NCBI GenBank assembly: GCA_021803205.1
Contig: JAJZMB010000114.1
Coordinates: forward strand, 1-64,000
Source: Bacillota bacterium
GTDB taxonomy: Bacteria; Bacillota; Sulfobacillia; RBS10-35; JAJYVN01
Length of the DNA stretch: 64,000 nucleotides
Direction of reading: 5' to 3'
Both the position numbers and the translations under genes were made by a program. The notes below the pieces were generated by a model. It ran no database searches, was not told the DNA's origin, and saw only the letters and a list, made by a program, of their open reading frames with translations. Shown here one piece after another: positions 45,409 to 55,329 of the stretch. Numbering within the stretch: position 1 is the first letter of the stretch; every line of letters starts with the position of its first letter.

Positions 45409-46526
45409 TACGGCGCGTACGGGTGGACGTGGTGGGGATGCAGGATCGACGCCACGTCCTGCAGGTCCCAGGCCATGTACTGGGATACGTCGCTGTCGGC
45501 GCGCCCGGACAGGCCCCACACGGCCCTGTCCTTCACCGCCGCCACGCCTTGGAGGGCCGGGTCGGCCAGCATCTGCTGCACCGCGGGGCCCCGCACAATA
45601 TCCCCGCTGCCCGCATCATCCGTCAGGATGATGTCAGGATTGAGGTGCACGATCTCCTCGGGGCCGACCTGCTGCCAGTTCTTGATGCCGGCCGCGGCCG
45701 CCGCGTTGATGCCGCCGGCGTCGCGGATGAGCTGATCCATGGTCGTCCCGCTGCCATAGATATAGCCGGCGGAGTAGAAGACGACACGTGGTTTGGTCAG
45801 ACCGGCCACCGCCAGCTTGACCGCCGCAGCCTCATGCTGCATCGCGGCGACCAGGACCTGGCCGCGCGCCTCGTCGTCGGTGATGGCGGCGATCGTGGTG
45901 ACATGGCCCTCGATGTCCGCCAGGGAGGAGAAGGTGTTGAACTCGACCACGGGGATCCCGGCGTGCGTGAGTTGCAAAATGACGCCCGGCTGTGTGTAAC
46001 TCGCGGCGAAGACCACGTCGGGCTTCAGCGCGACGGCCTGCGCGGCGTTGGCCACCTGGAAGGCCGAGATGCCGCCGACCTCTCCGGTCACGAAAGACAT
46101 GCTCGGTTTGGAGGCGTAGGCGGTCACGCCGACAAGACGCGGCTTGGACACCAGCGCCGGGAGAATCTCGTCAGTACCGAGGGTGAGGGAGATGATGCGC
46201 CGGGGCTTGGACGGGATGGTGACTCGGCGGCCGGCATCGTCGATGATGGTGAGCGGGTAGACCGTGGTGCCGCCAGCCGGACCAGCGGCCGCCCGGGGCG
46301 GGGCGACCAGGGCCGAGGCGCTGGAGGGGGATGTCGCACCAGGCGTGGCAGCCGGGCCACCGACGCCGCATCCGCCCACAAGCAGCGCGGCGGAGCCGAG
46401 GATGGCGGCAAGGATTCGTCTGTCGCGGGAGGGCCGAATACCGGTGGGCGCCCAAAACCGTGCGGCGGTGCCCGTTCGGCCCGCGACGCACGTGGACATC
46501 CCATGACCTGTGGTCATGGCCGTCAT
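45408..46526 (-). CDS. ABC transporter substrate-binding protein, probably cobalamin (BtuF-like)
   Basis: 372-residue lipoprotein: signal ILAAILGSAALLVGGCG with lipobox Cys, then a periplasmic-binding-protein fold with LTIIDDAGRRVTIPSKPRRII, SLTLGTDEILPAL, NPDIILTDDAG and GVAAVKDRAVWGL. Start ATG 46526 has AAGGGGGC upstream. A cobalamin riboswitch in the leader makes vitamin B12 the likely ligand. No permease or ATPase gene lies beside it, so the transporter body must be elsewhere. Confidence 0.88.
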   Translation of the reverse strand: MTAMTTGHGMSTCVAGRTGTAARFWAPTGIRPSRDRRILAAILGSAALLVGGCGVGGPAATPGATSPSSASALVAPPRAAAGPAGGTTVYPLTIIDDAGRRVTIPSKPRRIISLTLGTDEILPALVSKPRLVGVTAYASKPSMSFVTGEVGGISAFQVANAAQAVALKPDVVFAASYTQPGVILQLTHAGIPVVEFNTFSSLADIEGHVTTIAAITDDEARGQVLVAAMQHEAAAVKLAVAGLTKPRVVFYSAGYIYGSGTTMDQLIRDAGGINAAAAAGIKNWQQVGPEEIVHLNPDIILTDDAGSGDIVRGPAVQQMLADPALQGVAAVKDRAVWGLSGRADSDVSQYMAWDLQDVASILHPHHVHPYAP

Positions 46527-46567
46527 GTGCGGGTAGCCCCCTTTTCTCCGAAGGGAGTGGCTGCCTC

Positions 46568-46790
46568 TCGTCCGCAGGCAGGTCTCCTGGCTCTCCCCGC
46601 ATCGACGCCGCGCCCTCTTCCCACCCCCAGCACAGAGGCAGTGAGTTGCTTGCCGCGTCAGGCGACGTCTTGGGGAGCACAGTGGCGGGACCGCGCCGGC
46701 TCGGCCGTGCACCACCCAAACCCATACCTGGGAGGCGCTGCGGCACCCCGGACTTCCCTATTCTCCCTGGCGGTCGACCCTCCGGGCCGA
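46568..46790 (-). promoter_or_regulatory. cobalamin riboswitch
   Basis: On the minus strand the class-defining blocks appear in order: AATAGGGAAGTCCGGGGTGC, GGCGCGGTCCCGCCACTGTG, and GAGCCAGGAGACCTGCCTG. It ends about 40 bases before the ATG of the binding protein, so translational control by adenosyl- or methylcobalamin is likely. Outer limits are approximate. Confidence 0.93.
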
Positions 46791-47109
46791 CCCCAGGACA
46801 CCTGCGGACCATCTGCAGTTGTGGCAAAATGGTAGCATGAGGCTGTGACGCGGACAAGGGGCCTGGCGGCCTCGGACGCGGCGCCGCCGCCCACCGTCGC
46901 AGCGCCACAAACCGCACCTCCGAGGGATCGCCGTCCGCCCTCGGGCTTGTTCCCACTCCTTCCGATCGGACACATCCCAGACGGAGCGGCATCGGGCAGG
47001 CGGCAGATGGCCGGGGGGGAATACCTCACCCGGGGCGTCGCGACCCTCCACCCCCCGGATCCCGCCTCCCCACCCAGAGGCGACGCCCGAAGGGATGGTC
47101 CGAAGGCGC

Positions 47110-48150
47110 ATGAGCGAAGCACATCCCATCGGCATCGGCATCATCGGGCTTGGCCGCAGCGGTTGGAACCTCCACGCGGCGACGGTCGGCACGCATCCGG
47201 CATACCGCATCTGCGCCGTCGCCGATCCCCTGGCAGAACGGCGCGAGGAGGCCCGGCAGCGTTTCGGCTGCCAGACATACGCAACTCCGGAGGAACTCAT
47301 CGCCGACCCCAGCTGCGAAGTCGTCACTGTCGCCACCCCCTCCCACACCCACGCGCCCCTGGCCGTGACGGCCTTAGGGGCGGGCCGCCACGTCGTGGTC
47401 GAGAAGCCGGTGGCCCAGAGCCTGGAGGAGATCGACGCCATGATCGCGGCGGCTGGGCGGGCCGGACGCGTCCTGGCCGGCTTCCAGCCGTTGCGCTTCG
47501 CGCCGGACTTCGTGACCGTGCGGGACGTGATCGCCTCTGGGCGCCTCGGCCGCGTGATCCTGATCCGCCGCCGCTCGGGTGCCTTCAGCCGCCGCGCCGA
47601 CTGGCAGATGTTCCGCCGCTTTGGCGGCGGAGAACTCGCCAACAACGGGCCGCACCTCCTCGACCAGGTGCTGGCGCTGATCGGGGAGGGTCCGGTGGAG
47701 GTTTTTGCCGATCTCCAGCACACCGTGGGCGCAGGGGATGCCGAGGACCACGTCAAGCTCTGCCTGCGCGGCGCCAGCGGCATTACGGCGGACATCGAGG
47801 TCACCCGCTGCGACGCCTTCCCGCCGCCGGAATGGTCGGTGCTCGGCACCGCCGGCGGCGTGTCCGGGTCGACGCGAGAACTGCATCTGCGGTGGTTTGA
47901 TCCCGCCGAACTGCCCGCGCTGCGGGCTGATCCTGGGGCCGCCGCTGGCCGGCGCTACGGTACGGGCGAGACCATCCCCTGGCATGAGGAGATCATCCGC
48001 CCCCGCGCGGAGCGCACCCCGTACGCGCTGTTCTACGACGGCCTAGCGGACACACTGCAGCGGGGGACGCCGCTTGCCGTCCCGCCAGGGGATCTGCGGC
48101 GGCAGATCGAGGTCATCACGCGGGCGCGGGCCGCGGCCCGGATCGGCTGA
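47110..48150 (+). CDS. Gfo/Idh/MocA-family oxidoreductase
   Basis: 346 residues. N-terminal NAD(P) fold GIGIIGLGRSGWNLHAA, EKPVAQSLEEID with the conserved EKP, and the C-terminal substrate domain with GGGELANNGPHLLDQVL (catalytic His). ATG 47110 with GAAGG upstream; ATG 47095 is in frame. Substrate, probably a sugar or inositol, is not determined. Confidence 0.9.
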   Translation: MSEAHPIGIGIIGLGRSGWNLHAATVGTHPAYRICAVADPLAERREEARQRFGCQTYATPEELIADPSCEVVTVATPSHTHAPLAVTALGAGRHVVVEKPVAQSLEEIDAMIAAAGRAGRVLAGFQPLRFAPDFVTVRDVIASGRLGRVILIRRRSGAFSRRADWQMFRRFGGGELANNGPHLLDQVLALIGEGPVEVFADLQHTVGAGDAEDHVKLCLRGASGITADIEVTRCDAFPPPEWSVLGTAGGVSGSTRELHLRWFDPAELPALRADPGAAAGRRYGTGETIPWHEEIIRPRAERTPYALFYDGLADTLQRGTPLAVPPGDLRRQIEVITRARAAARIG

Positions 48151-48645
48151 GGCACCGCCGGAGCGGGAATCGGGGGGAAGGCCGCACCGCCGGCACGAGG
48201 CGGCAGAGGCGGGCGGACCAAGTGGGGCCGCCACCTCAGCGGCGGCCTGCCCCTGTATTCCTCGCCCTGCTGTTCTCCAGGCATGCAGCAAGCGGCTCCG
48301 AAGCAAGCACCACGCGGAACACCGCCCCATCCCCTGCGGGCGTCGTTTCCACCCCTGAGGCCGTGAGGCACCAAGCAACCGGAACCCCGCGGCGGACGGA
48401 GAATCCTGCTAGGCAGCCGCACTTCCCGCGTCTCCGGAAGGGATCCGTCCACGGGGAACGGGCATCCCGGGGCAATGCCACCGCCAACCGCGGGCTCCGG
48501 TCGTAATCCGGCCCGCCACAGGTGTCCGGGCTGCATTAGAATCACGGGTCGGGACGCGCCGCAGCAGGGGCACCGCCGTCCGCAGGACCAGGTCCACGTC
48601 ACCCACCAATGACAGAGCCGCGCCGCAGGGGAGGGAGGCCGAACC
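48151..48645. other. non-coding interval upstream of acyl-CoA dehydrogenase
   Basis: No supported gene. A TGCATTAGAAT sequence near 48530 could be an extended -10 element for the downstream plus-strand genes, but no -35 box is evident. Confidence 0.35.
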
Positions 48646-49833
48646 GTGGATTGTACGCTGCCGCCGGATGTCCGGAAATGGAAGGAAAGCATGCGGCGGT
48701 TCGTAGAGCGGGAACTGGTACCGCGCGAGCACACCCTGCCCCCCTTTGCCAACACGCTCCCGGAGGAGGTCACGGCAGGCATCGTCGCTCAGCTCAAGTC
48801 CGAAGGCCTCTGGGGCTTGGCTGTGCCGCGGGAATACGGCGGGGCCGGCCTCGGCCTGGTGGCACTGTGCGCACTCCGTGAGGCCCTCGGCCACACCACC
48901 CTCTGGAGCCTGGCCCGCCTCCTCGGCACCGAGCCACCGATCCTCCTCTACGACTGCAACGAGGACCAGAAGCGACGCTTCCTGCTGCCCACCCTGCAGG
49001 GGAAGCGATACGGCTGCTTCGCCCTCACCGAGCCGAACGCAGGCTCGGACGCGGCGGCCCTGAAGATGCGCGCCGAGCCCGACGGCAAAGATCACTTCCT
49101 GCTCAGTGGCCGCAAAATCTTCACCTCGCACGCCGACGAAGCGGACTACGCCCTGGTGTTCGCCCTGACTCCCCCGGCCGGGGGAGCGGCACGGGAGGGC
49201 ATCACCCTCTTCCTTGTGGAGACGGATACGCCCGGACTGCGCATCCTGCGGCAGCTCGACACCATGGGCGGGGACCGGCCCTCCGAACTCCTCTTCGAGG
49301 ATTGCCGGGTCCCCGCGGCCAATATCGTGGGGGTACCGGGCGACGCCTTCGGGCTGGCCCAGAAGTGGTTCGCTTGCGACCGCATCGCCTTGCAACCGCC
49401 GATCGCGATCGGCGCGGCGGCGCGTTGCCTGGCGATGGCACGCGCGGCCAACGCGGCCCCGGACGCGCAGATCGGGCAACTGGCCCTGCGGGTGTATGTA
49501 GCGCGCGAAATGCTCTACCACGCCGCCTGGAAGGCCGACCAGGGTCTGGACGTCCGCCACGAGGCATCCATGGTCAAAGCGACCGCGACAACGACCGGTC
49601 TGGAAGTCGTCGACCAAGTCCTCCAGTGGTTCGGCCCGGCGGGCTACGGTCGGGACCTGCCCTTTGAGCGATACTACCGGGACCTGCGGCGCTTCACCAT
49701 CGCCGCCGGGACCTACGAGATCCAGCAATTCATAGTGGCGCGGGCGCTGCTGCGCGGCTTTTCACCCCTGAACTGCTTCGCCGGGGCCGAGGCGGCCGCC
49801 GGCGGACGGCAACCCGGACCCGCACACACTTGA
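48646..49833 (+). CDS. acyl-CoA dehydrogenase
   Basis: 395-residue FAD enzyme for alpha,beta-oxidation of an acyl-CoA. Segments are PREYGGAGLGLVALC, CFALTEPNAGSDAAALKM, GRKIFTSHADEADYALVF, and the terminal RRFTIAAGTYEIQQFIVAR with Glu at the usual catalytic region. GTG 48646 follows GGGAGGGAGG. It is followed at once by a paralogue that begins with nearly the same words. Confidence 0.92.
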   Translation: MDCTLPPDVRKWKESMRRFVERELVPREHTLPPFANTLPEEVTAGIVAQLKSEGLWGLAVPREYGGAGLGLVALCALREALGHTTLWSLARLLGTEPPILLYDCNEDQKRRFLLPTLQGKRYGCFALTEPNAGSDAAALKMRAEPDGKDHFLLSGRKIFTSHADEADYALVFALTPPAGGAAREGITLFLVETDTPGLRILRQLDTMGGDRPSELLFEDCRVPAANIVGVPGDAFGLAQKWFACDRIALQPPIAIGAAARCLAMARAANAAPDAQIGQLALRVYVAREMLYHAAWKADQGLDVRHEASMVKATATTTGLEVVDQVLQWFGPAGYGRDLPFERYYRDLRRFTIAAGTYEIQQFIVARALLRGFSPLNCFAGAEAAAGGRQPGPAHT

Positions 49834-49850
49834 CGCTGGGGGGTCGGACT

Positions 49851-50990
49851 GTGGATTTCACGCTGCCCGCGTCGGCCGAGCAGCTGCGGCAGGCCGCCGA
49901 CAGGTTTGTGCAAGAGGCGCTCCTGCCGCACGAAGGCCTCCTGCCCCCGGCGGAGGGGACGCTGCCGGAGGATGTCCGGCACCGGGTGACCGAGCGGCGC
50001 CGCGCCCTGGGGCTCTGGGGCCTCGGGGTGCCGCCGGCCGCAGGAGGCATGGGCCTCGGCTGGATGGAGCGCGCGCTGGTACAGGAGCGCGTGCAGCGCA
50101 GCCTGTTGGGGTTGTGGCCGCAGGGGCTGCTTGCGGCGGGAGACCCGCCCGCGGCCCTGCACGCCATGCGGGGCGCCCAGCGGGAGGAGTACCTGCAGCC
50201 CTGTCTGGACGGGCGGCGCATCGCCCACCAGATCCTGCTCCCGGGCGGGGCACGAGCGGGCGGGGCGCCCGGGCTCCGGGCGATGCCAACACCCGAGGGA
50301 GCCGTGCTGAGCGGCACGTGGACGGCCGTGCCGGCCCTGTGCACAGAGGATGTGCTGCTCGTCGTAGCCGAGATGCAGGGTCGCCTGCAGGGCTTCCTCT
50401 GCGACCGCGGCCTACCCGGCTACCGGGTTTGCCGGAGACGCCCGGGCATGGGCTCAGTGGAACTGGCCGACCTCGCCTGGGAGGATTGCCGCCTCGAAAC
50501 CGCGCGGATCCTGCCGGACGCCGGACCGGCCGCGCTCCTCTGGCGCGCCGCGCAGCGGGTGACGGTGTTCGGCGCCGGCGCCCTCGGGGCGGCGGAACGC
50601 TGCCTGGAGATCGGCTTGGACCACATCCGGCGGCGTCAGACCTTCGGGCGGCCCCTAGCCGACCGGCAAGCCATCCAGTGGATGGTGGCGGACTCGGCGC
50701 GCGAGTTGCACGGTGCCCGCCTGCTGCTCTACCGCGCCGCGTCCCTGGCCGATCGCGGGGACAGAGACAGCGCGCAGGACCTCGCGGGACCGGCCATGGC
50801 TTACGCGGCCGAGGCCGCCTGCCGCACCGTCGACCGCGTCCTGCAGATGCATGGCGGGTACGGCTATACGCGCGAGCTGCCCATCGAGCGATTCTGGCGC
50901 GACCTGCGCTTCTACCGAGTCGCCGACGGATCCAACGACACGCTGGTGGCCGACGCCGCCGGGATGCTGGTAGCAGACCTCAGCGCATGA
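49851..50990 (+). CDS. acyl-CoA dehydrogenase paralogue, altered active-site region
   Basis: 379 residues. LGLWGLGVPPAAGGMGLGW, RRRQTFGRPLADRQAIQWM and RVLQMHGGYGYTRELPIERFWRDL are typical. The family EGTSEI region reads DGSNDTLV, without the Glu, and the middle beta domain is short and lacks the ordinary TEP motif. GTG 49851 has GGGGGGT upstream. It may form a heteromer with the preceding enzyme; a pure structural role is possible. Confidence 0.85.
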   Translation: MDFTLPASAEQLRQAADRFVQEALLPHEGLLPPAEGTLPEDVRHRVTERRRALGLWGLGVPPAAGGMGLGWMERALVQERVQRSLLGLWPQGLLAAGDPPAALHAMRGAQREEYLQPCLDGRRIAHQILLPGGARAGGAPGLRAMPTPEGAVLSGTWTAVPALCTEDVLLVVAEMQGRLQGFLCDRGLPGYRVCRRRPGMGSVELADLAWEDCRLETARILPDAGPAALLWRAAQRVTVFGAGALGAAERCLEIGLDHIRRRQTFGRPLADRQAIQWMVADSARELHGARLLLYRAASLADRGDRDSAQDLAGPAMAYAAEAACRTVDRVLQMHGGYGYTRELPIERFWRDLRFYRVADGSNDTLVADAAGMLVADLSA

Positions 50991-51118
50991 CCGGGCGCGG
51001 CGCGTCCCGGCCTGCGGCCCTGGACGGGCGCGAAGCGGAATCGGGCGGGACCGGCGGCCCGGGTCCGACGGACCCGCGCGACCCCACGGCCGGCGAGCCG
51101 GCAGGAAGGCGGCTGCAC

Positions 51119-53089
51119 ATGGATGAGGGCTCGCTTCCGGCACCGGCGGACGAATTCGTGACCCCCGACCAGTTGCTGGCCTTCCTGCGCCCGCGAGGCA
51201 TCGCCGTCGTGGGCGCGTCTGCGGAGGCCGGGAAGTTCTCGACCCGGCTGATCCCCTCCCTGATCGCCTGCGGATACGCCGGCGGCATCTACCCGGTGAA
51301 CCCCCGCTACGCGGAGGTGGCCGGTCTACCCTGCTATCCCTCGGTGGCCGCGCTGCCCGCCCCCTGCGACCTGATCATCGTAGCCGTTCCAGCACGCCAC
51401 GTACCCGGAGTCGTCGGCGAAGCCGCCGGGCACGGAGTCCGCGGCGCCATCATCCTCTCCGGCGGCTTCGCCGAGATCGGCGGGGCGGGCGCGGCACGGC
51501 AGCGGGACTTGCGGGCGCTGGCCGGCCCCCTCCGCCTTTACGGACCCAACTGCCCCGGCCTCTGGCAGATCCGTGACGGGCTGGTGTACACGTTCTCCGC
51601 GCAGTTCGATCCGACCGGGCTGGTGGCGGGTCCCATCGGCCTGGTCACCCAGGGCGGCGCCCTGGGGCGGACGGTCCTGGACGCGATGCAGACAGGCCTC
51701 GGCTTCAGCTATTGGTTCTCAACCGGCAATGAGGCGGACCTCGATGCCGCCGACTTCGTCTCGTTTTTGGCGGACGATCCCGGCACTGCAGCCGTCGCCC
51801 TGATCGTCGAAGGCTGGCGGGACGGCCGACGCTTCCTACGTGCGGTCGCGCGCTGCCGAGCGGCCGCCAAGCCTGTGCTCCTGCTGAAGATCGGCCGCAC
51901 CGTCCCGGGCGCGGCGGCGGCGCGCGCGCACACAGCGGCCACCAACGGGTCCCAAAGCGTCGCGGACGCGGCGCTGCGCCGGGCGGGCTGCATCCGCGTC
52001 GACGATGTGGACGAGCTGACTGCCGTGGCCCGCCTGCTGGCCCGCCATCCCCGCCCGGGTCCCGGGGGCCTCGGCATCTGCTCCTTCTCGGGCGGTGCGG
52101 GCAGCCTCCTCGCAGACCTCGCCCACACCTATGCCGTCCCCTTGCCGGACCTCTGGCCCGGGACGCGCTCCACCCTGCGCGACTTGGTGCCGGAGATCGC
52201 GACGGTCGGCAACCCCACCGACCTGACAACGGCTGCGCTCGAAGATCCCGGCCTCGCCCGCCGGGCCGTGGAGATCATGGTCGCCGATCCGGGCCTGGCC
52301 GCCGTGCTCTTCCCCCTGCCCCACCGCCTGGACGCCTTCGACGAGCGGATGGCACAGCACCTGGTCGAAGTCGCCGCTGCCTCGGACAAGCCGGTGGCGG
52401 TTCTCGCCGCCTCCCCCGTCTTCCAGGAAGAGGCTGCGGCTCGGATCCTCCGCGACGGGCGTGTGCCCGTCTTCTGCTCCGCACACCTGGCCGTGCGGGC
52501 CGTGGCGGGCTGGCTGCGCGCGCGCGATGCGGCCGCCGTGCCGCCGTACGCTCCCGGCGGCCGCATCACGCCGAATACCGCCGCCGTGGATGTATCGCCG
52601 GTGTCGTTGGAGGCCGTGCTCGACGCATGCGGCATCCCCCATGGAGAACCGGGCCGCAACGGCCAAGAGAAGGCAGGGGACGCGTGGCTGTCCCTCCCCC
52701 GAGGCTTCGACCTGCGCTGCACCGTGGAGTGGGACGCCGCATTCGGCCCGGCCGTCACCTGCGGCGCGGGCGGTGTCTGGGGCCTGGCCCGCCCCGAGGA
52801 CCGGGCCGCCCGCCTGGCCCCGTTCGACATGGCAGAGGCCCAAGCGATGCTGGGCGAGTTGCGCTGCTTGGTGGTCCTGCACGCCGGCGCCGCGGGCGGC
52901 GACCCCTACGACCTGGAGGCGGCAGCGCAGGTGTTGGTGCGGCTCGGGACGTGGGCGGCCGCCGCGCCCGGCCCATTCCATCCGATCGAGATCGACCCGC
53001 TGCGGATCCTGCCTGCGGGGAACGGCGTGACTGCCATACCGCACGGTGCCCCCCGGCACGGACCGCACGGCGATGGTCGGTCCGCGTGA
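51119..53089 (+). CDS. NDP-forming acyl-CoA synthetase-like protein with reduced ATP-grasp part
   Basis: 656 residues. CoA-binding domain (LRPRGIAVVGASAEAGKFS), succinyl-CoA-ligase-like domains (GPIGLVTQGGALG, FSTGNEADLDAADF, LLKIGRTVPGAAAARAHTAA with the phospho-His), and GICSFSGGAGSLLADL. The C-terminal ATP-grasp subunit, usually about 230 residues, is reduced to about 160 and hard to recognise apart from IEIDPLRILPAGNG. ATG 51119 has GGAAGG upstream; ATG 50987 overlapping the previous stop (ATGA) is also in frame. Likely supplies or hydrolyses the acyl-CoA used by the two dehydrogenases. Confidence 0.85.
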   Translation: MDEGSLPAPADEFVTPDQLLAFLRPRGIAVVGASAEAGKFSTRLIPSLIACGYAGGIYPVNPRYAEVAGLPCYPSVAALPAPCDLIIVAVPARHVPGVVGEAAGHGVRGAIILSGGFAEIGGAGAARQRDLRALAGPLRLYGPNCPGLWQIRDGLVYTFSAQFDPTGLVAGPIGLVTQGGALGRTVLDAMQTGLGFSYWFSTGNEADLDAADFVSFLADDPGTAAVALIVEGWRDGRRFLRAVARCRAAAKPVLLLKIGRTVPGAAAARAHTAATNGSQSVADAALRRAGCIRVDDVDELTAVARLLARHPRPGPGGLGICSFSGGAGSLLADLAHTYAVPLPDLWPGTRSTLRDLVPEIATVGNPTDLTTAALEDPGLARRAVEIMVADPGLAAVLFPLPHRLDAFDERMAQHLVEVAAASDKPVAVLAASPVFQEEAAARILRDGRVPVFCSAHLAVRAVAGWLRARDAAAVPPYAPGGRITPNTAAVDVSPVSLEAVLDACGIPHGEPGRNGQEKAGDAWLSLPRGFDLRCTVEWDAAFGPAVTCGAGGVWGLARPEDRAARLAPFDMAEAQAMLGELRCLVVLHAGAAGGDPYDLEAAAQVLVRLGTWAAAAPGPFHPIEIDPLRILPAGNGVTAIPHGAPRHGPHGDGRSA

Positions 53090-53424
53090 GAACCCGCGAC
53101 GGAAAAACCCGCCCGGACCCCAGCGCCCGCGGCGAGCGGCGTGGCTCGGACGACGGAGGACGCTGTGCGGGCTGCCGCTCCGACGCCGAGGCATTCCTCG
53201 AACAGGCTCACGCGTCGCGGCTGAACCGGAGAACCGGCGCTGCCCCCTCCGGCGCGGCGCGATCATTCGTCTACGGGGCAGCCTCGGAGACACGAGCGCG
53301 ACGGACCTCGCGCAGCGGCAGGCGCGGCAGGGGACCCGTGTGCGCTGGGCCGACGGGATCCAGGACAGACGGCCGAACGCGGGGGGCCCCGGCGTACCGC
53401 CGCGCACACCGGGGCCCTCCCCCG
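53090..53424. other. non-coding interval between acyl-CoA synthetase-like gene and glmS
   Basis: The two flanking genes converge here. No gene or clear terminator with a T-run was found. Confidence 0.4.
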
Positions 53425-55329
53425 CTACTCTACCGTGACGCTCTTAGCCAAGTTGCGGGGCTTGTCGACGTCGGTGCCGAGGGCGACCGCCGTGTGGTAG
53501 GCCAGCAGTTGCAGCGGGATGGCGGCCACCACCGGGGCGAGCGGGGCCGGAACATCGGGCAGCACCAGCAGGTCCTGGCAGACCGGGTCGGCCGTCTCCC
53601 GCAGTGCGTGCGTGCAGACGCCCACTACGCGCCCCCCGCGCGCCCGCACCTCGGCCACGTTGGAGGCCGTCTTCTCCGCGAGCGCCGCCTGCGTGAACAG
53701 CGCGATCACCGGCGTACCCTCCGTCACCAGAGCGAGGGGCCCGTGCTTGAGCTCTCCCGCCGCATAGGCTTCGGCGTGCAGGTAGGTGATCTCCTTGAGC
53801 TTGAGCTGCCCCTCCATGGCGGAAGCCCAGTCGAGGCCGCGGCCGATGAAGAAGCAGTGCTGCTGCGCCGCCAGCCACGCGGCCAAGGCACGTACCTCCG
53901 GTTCCAAGGCGAGGGCCTCCCTGGCCAGCCCCGGCAGCCGGGCGATCTCAGCAGCCCAGCGCGCGATCTCCGCAGCCGGCATGGTGCAGCGCACTGCGGC
54001 CGCCTGTAGCGCGAGTACGGAGAGAACCTCGATCTGTGTGGTGTAGGCCTTCGTCGAGCACACGGAGATCTCCGGCCCCGCCATCGTGTAGAGCGCCACG
54101 TCCGCTTGGCGCGCGATGGTGCTGCCGACCGCATTGGCGACGGCCAAGCCGATCGCGCCGCGCCGCATGGCCTCCCTCAGGGCCGCCAGCGTGTCGGCCG
54201 TCTCGCCGGATTGGCTGACGGCCACGACGAGATCACCCGGTGTGATCAGTGGATCTCGGTACCGGAACTCCGAACCCAGATCGGCCTCCGCGGGCAGGTG
54301 TGCCCACGCCTCCAGGAGCGCCCGCCCGATGACTGCCGCGTGATGGGCGGTGCCGCAGGCGACCAGGACCGCGCGCCGTGCTTCCGCCAGCGCGGCGGCG
54401 GCGGATCCGGTCGCCAGTTCGGCCAGAACTGGCCCGTCCGGCCCCAGCCGCCCGCGCAGCGTCTGCGCCAGGGCCTCTGGCTGCTCGTGGATCTCCTTCA
54501 ACATGAAATGGGCGAAACCGCCGCGCTCGGCCGCCGCCGCATCCCAGGAAACATGCCGCGGCGGCCGATCCGGCAGGAGCGCGCCGTCGAAGGTGAACAG
54601 GCATTGCGAATCCGGCCGCACCTCGGCCATCTCGCCGTCCCGCAGGACGATCACGTCGCGGGTGAAGGGCAGCAGCGCCGAGATGTCACTGGCGAGGAAA
54701 CGCTCGCCACCAGACGCCCCGATGACCAGGGGCGTCTGGTAGCGCACCCCGATCAGCAGTTCCGGCGCCGCATCCCACATGATAACGAGCGCGAACGAGC
54801 CGTGCAGTCGCGGCAGGACCGCCTGCACCGCTCGTGACAGGCGTCGGCCGGTGTGGAGGGTCATGTCCTCCGCCACCGCGGCGCCTACGGCAGGGACTTC
54901 CGGCCCCAGCCCCTCTTCGATCAGGTGCGCCACCACCTCGGAATCGGTCTGGGAAGCGAAGGTGTGACCGCGGCGGATCAATTCCGCCCGCAGTCTCCCG
55001 TGGTTTTCGATGATTCCGTTGTGCACGACCGCGATACGGCACGCCTCGTCGGCGTGTGGATGCGCATTGACGTCACTCGGACACCCGTGCGTCGCCCAAC
55101 GGGTGTGGCCGATGCCGATACGCGCCCCGGACAGGCGGCCGCTCTGCAATTGCACCGCCTGCTCCAGAACACGCACGCGGCCAGCGCGCTTCTCGACGAC
55201 GACCGTCCCGTTCTCGGCGCGGACGGCGACGCCCGCCGAGTCGTAGCCGCGGTACTCCAGGCGCTTCAGCCCCTCCAGCAGCACGGGCAAAGCCCGACGC
55301 TGTCCCACATAGCCCACGATACCGCACAT
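53425..55329 (-). CDS. glmS: glutamine-fructose-6-phosphate aminotransferase (isomerizing)
   Basis: Makes glucosamine-6-phosphate for peptidoglycan. 634 residues, starting MCGIVGYVGQRR with the N-terminal nucleophile Cys. Glutaminase motifs are HTRWATHG and HNGIIENH, and the two SIS domains show ACGTAHHAAVIGR, VSQSGETADT and STKAYTTQIEVL. It ends KSVTVE. Controlled by the ribozyme upstream. Confidence 0.97.
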   Translation of the reverse strand: MCGIVGYVGQRRALPVLLEGLKRLEYRGYDSAGVAVRAENGTVVVEKRAGRVRVLEQAVQLQSGRLSGARIGIGHTRWATHGCPSDVNAHPHADEACRIAVVHNGIIENHGRLRAELIRRGHTFASQTDSEVVAHLIEEGLGPEVPAVGAAVAEDMTLHTGRRLSRAVQAVLPRLHGSFALVIMWDAAPELLIGVRYQTPLVIGASGGERFLASDISALLPFTRDVIVLRDGEMAEVRPDSQCLFTFDGALLPDRPPRHVSWDAAAAERGGFAHFMLKEIHEQPEALAQTLRGRLGPDGPVLAELATGSAAAALAEARRAVLVACGTAHHAAVIGRALLEAWAHLPAEADLGSEFRYRDPLITPGDLVVAVSQSGETADTLAALREAMRRGAIGLAVANAVGSTIARQADVALYTMAGPEISVCSTKAYTTQIEVLSVLALQAAAVRCTMPAAEIARWAAEIARLPGLAREALALEPEVRALAAWLAAQQHCFFIGRGLDWASAMEGQLKLKEITYLHAEAYAAGELKHGPLALVTEGTPVIALFTQAALAEKTASNVAEVRARGGRVVGVCTHALRETADPVCQDLLVLPDVPAPLAPVVAAIPLQLLAYHTAVALGTDVDKPRNLAKSVTVE

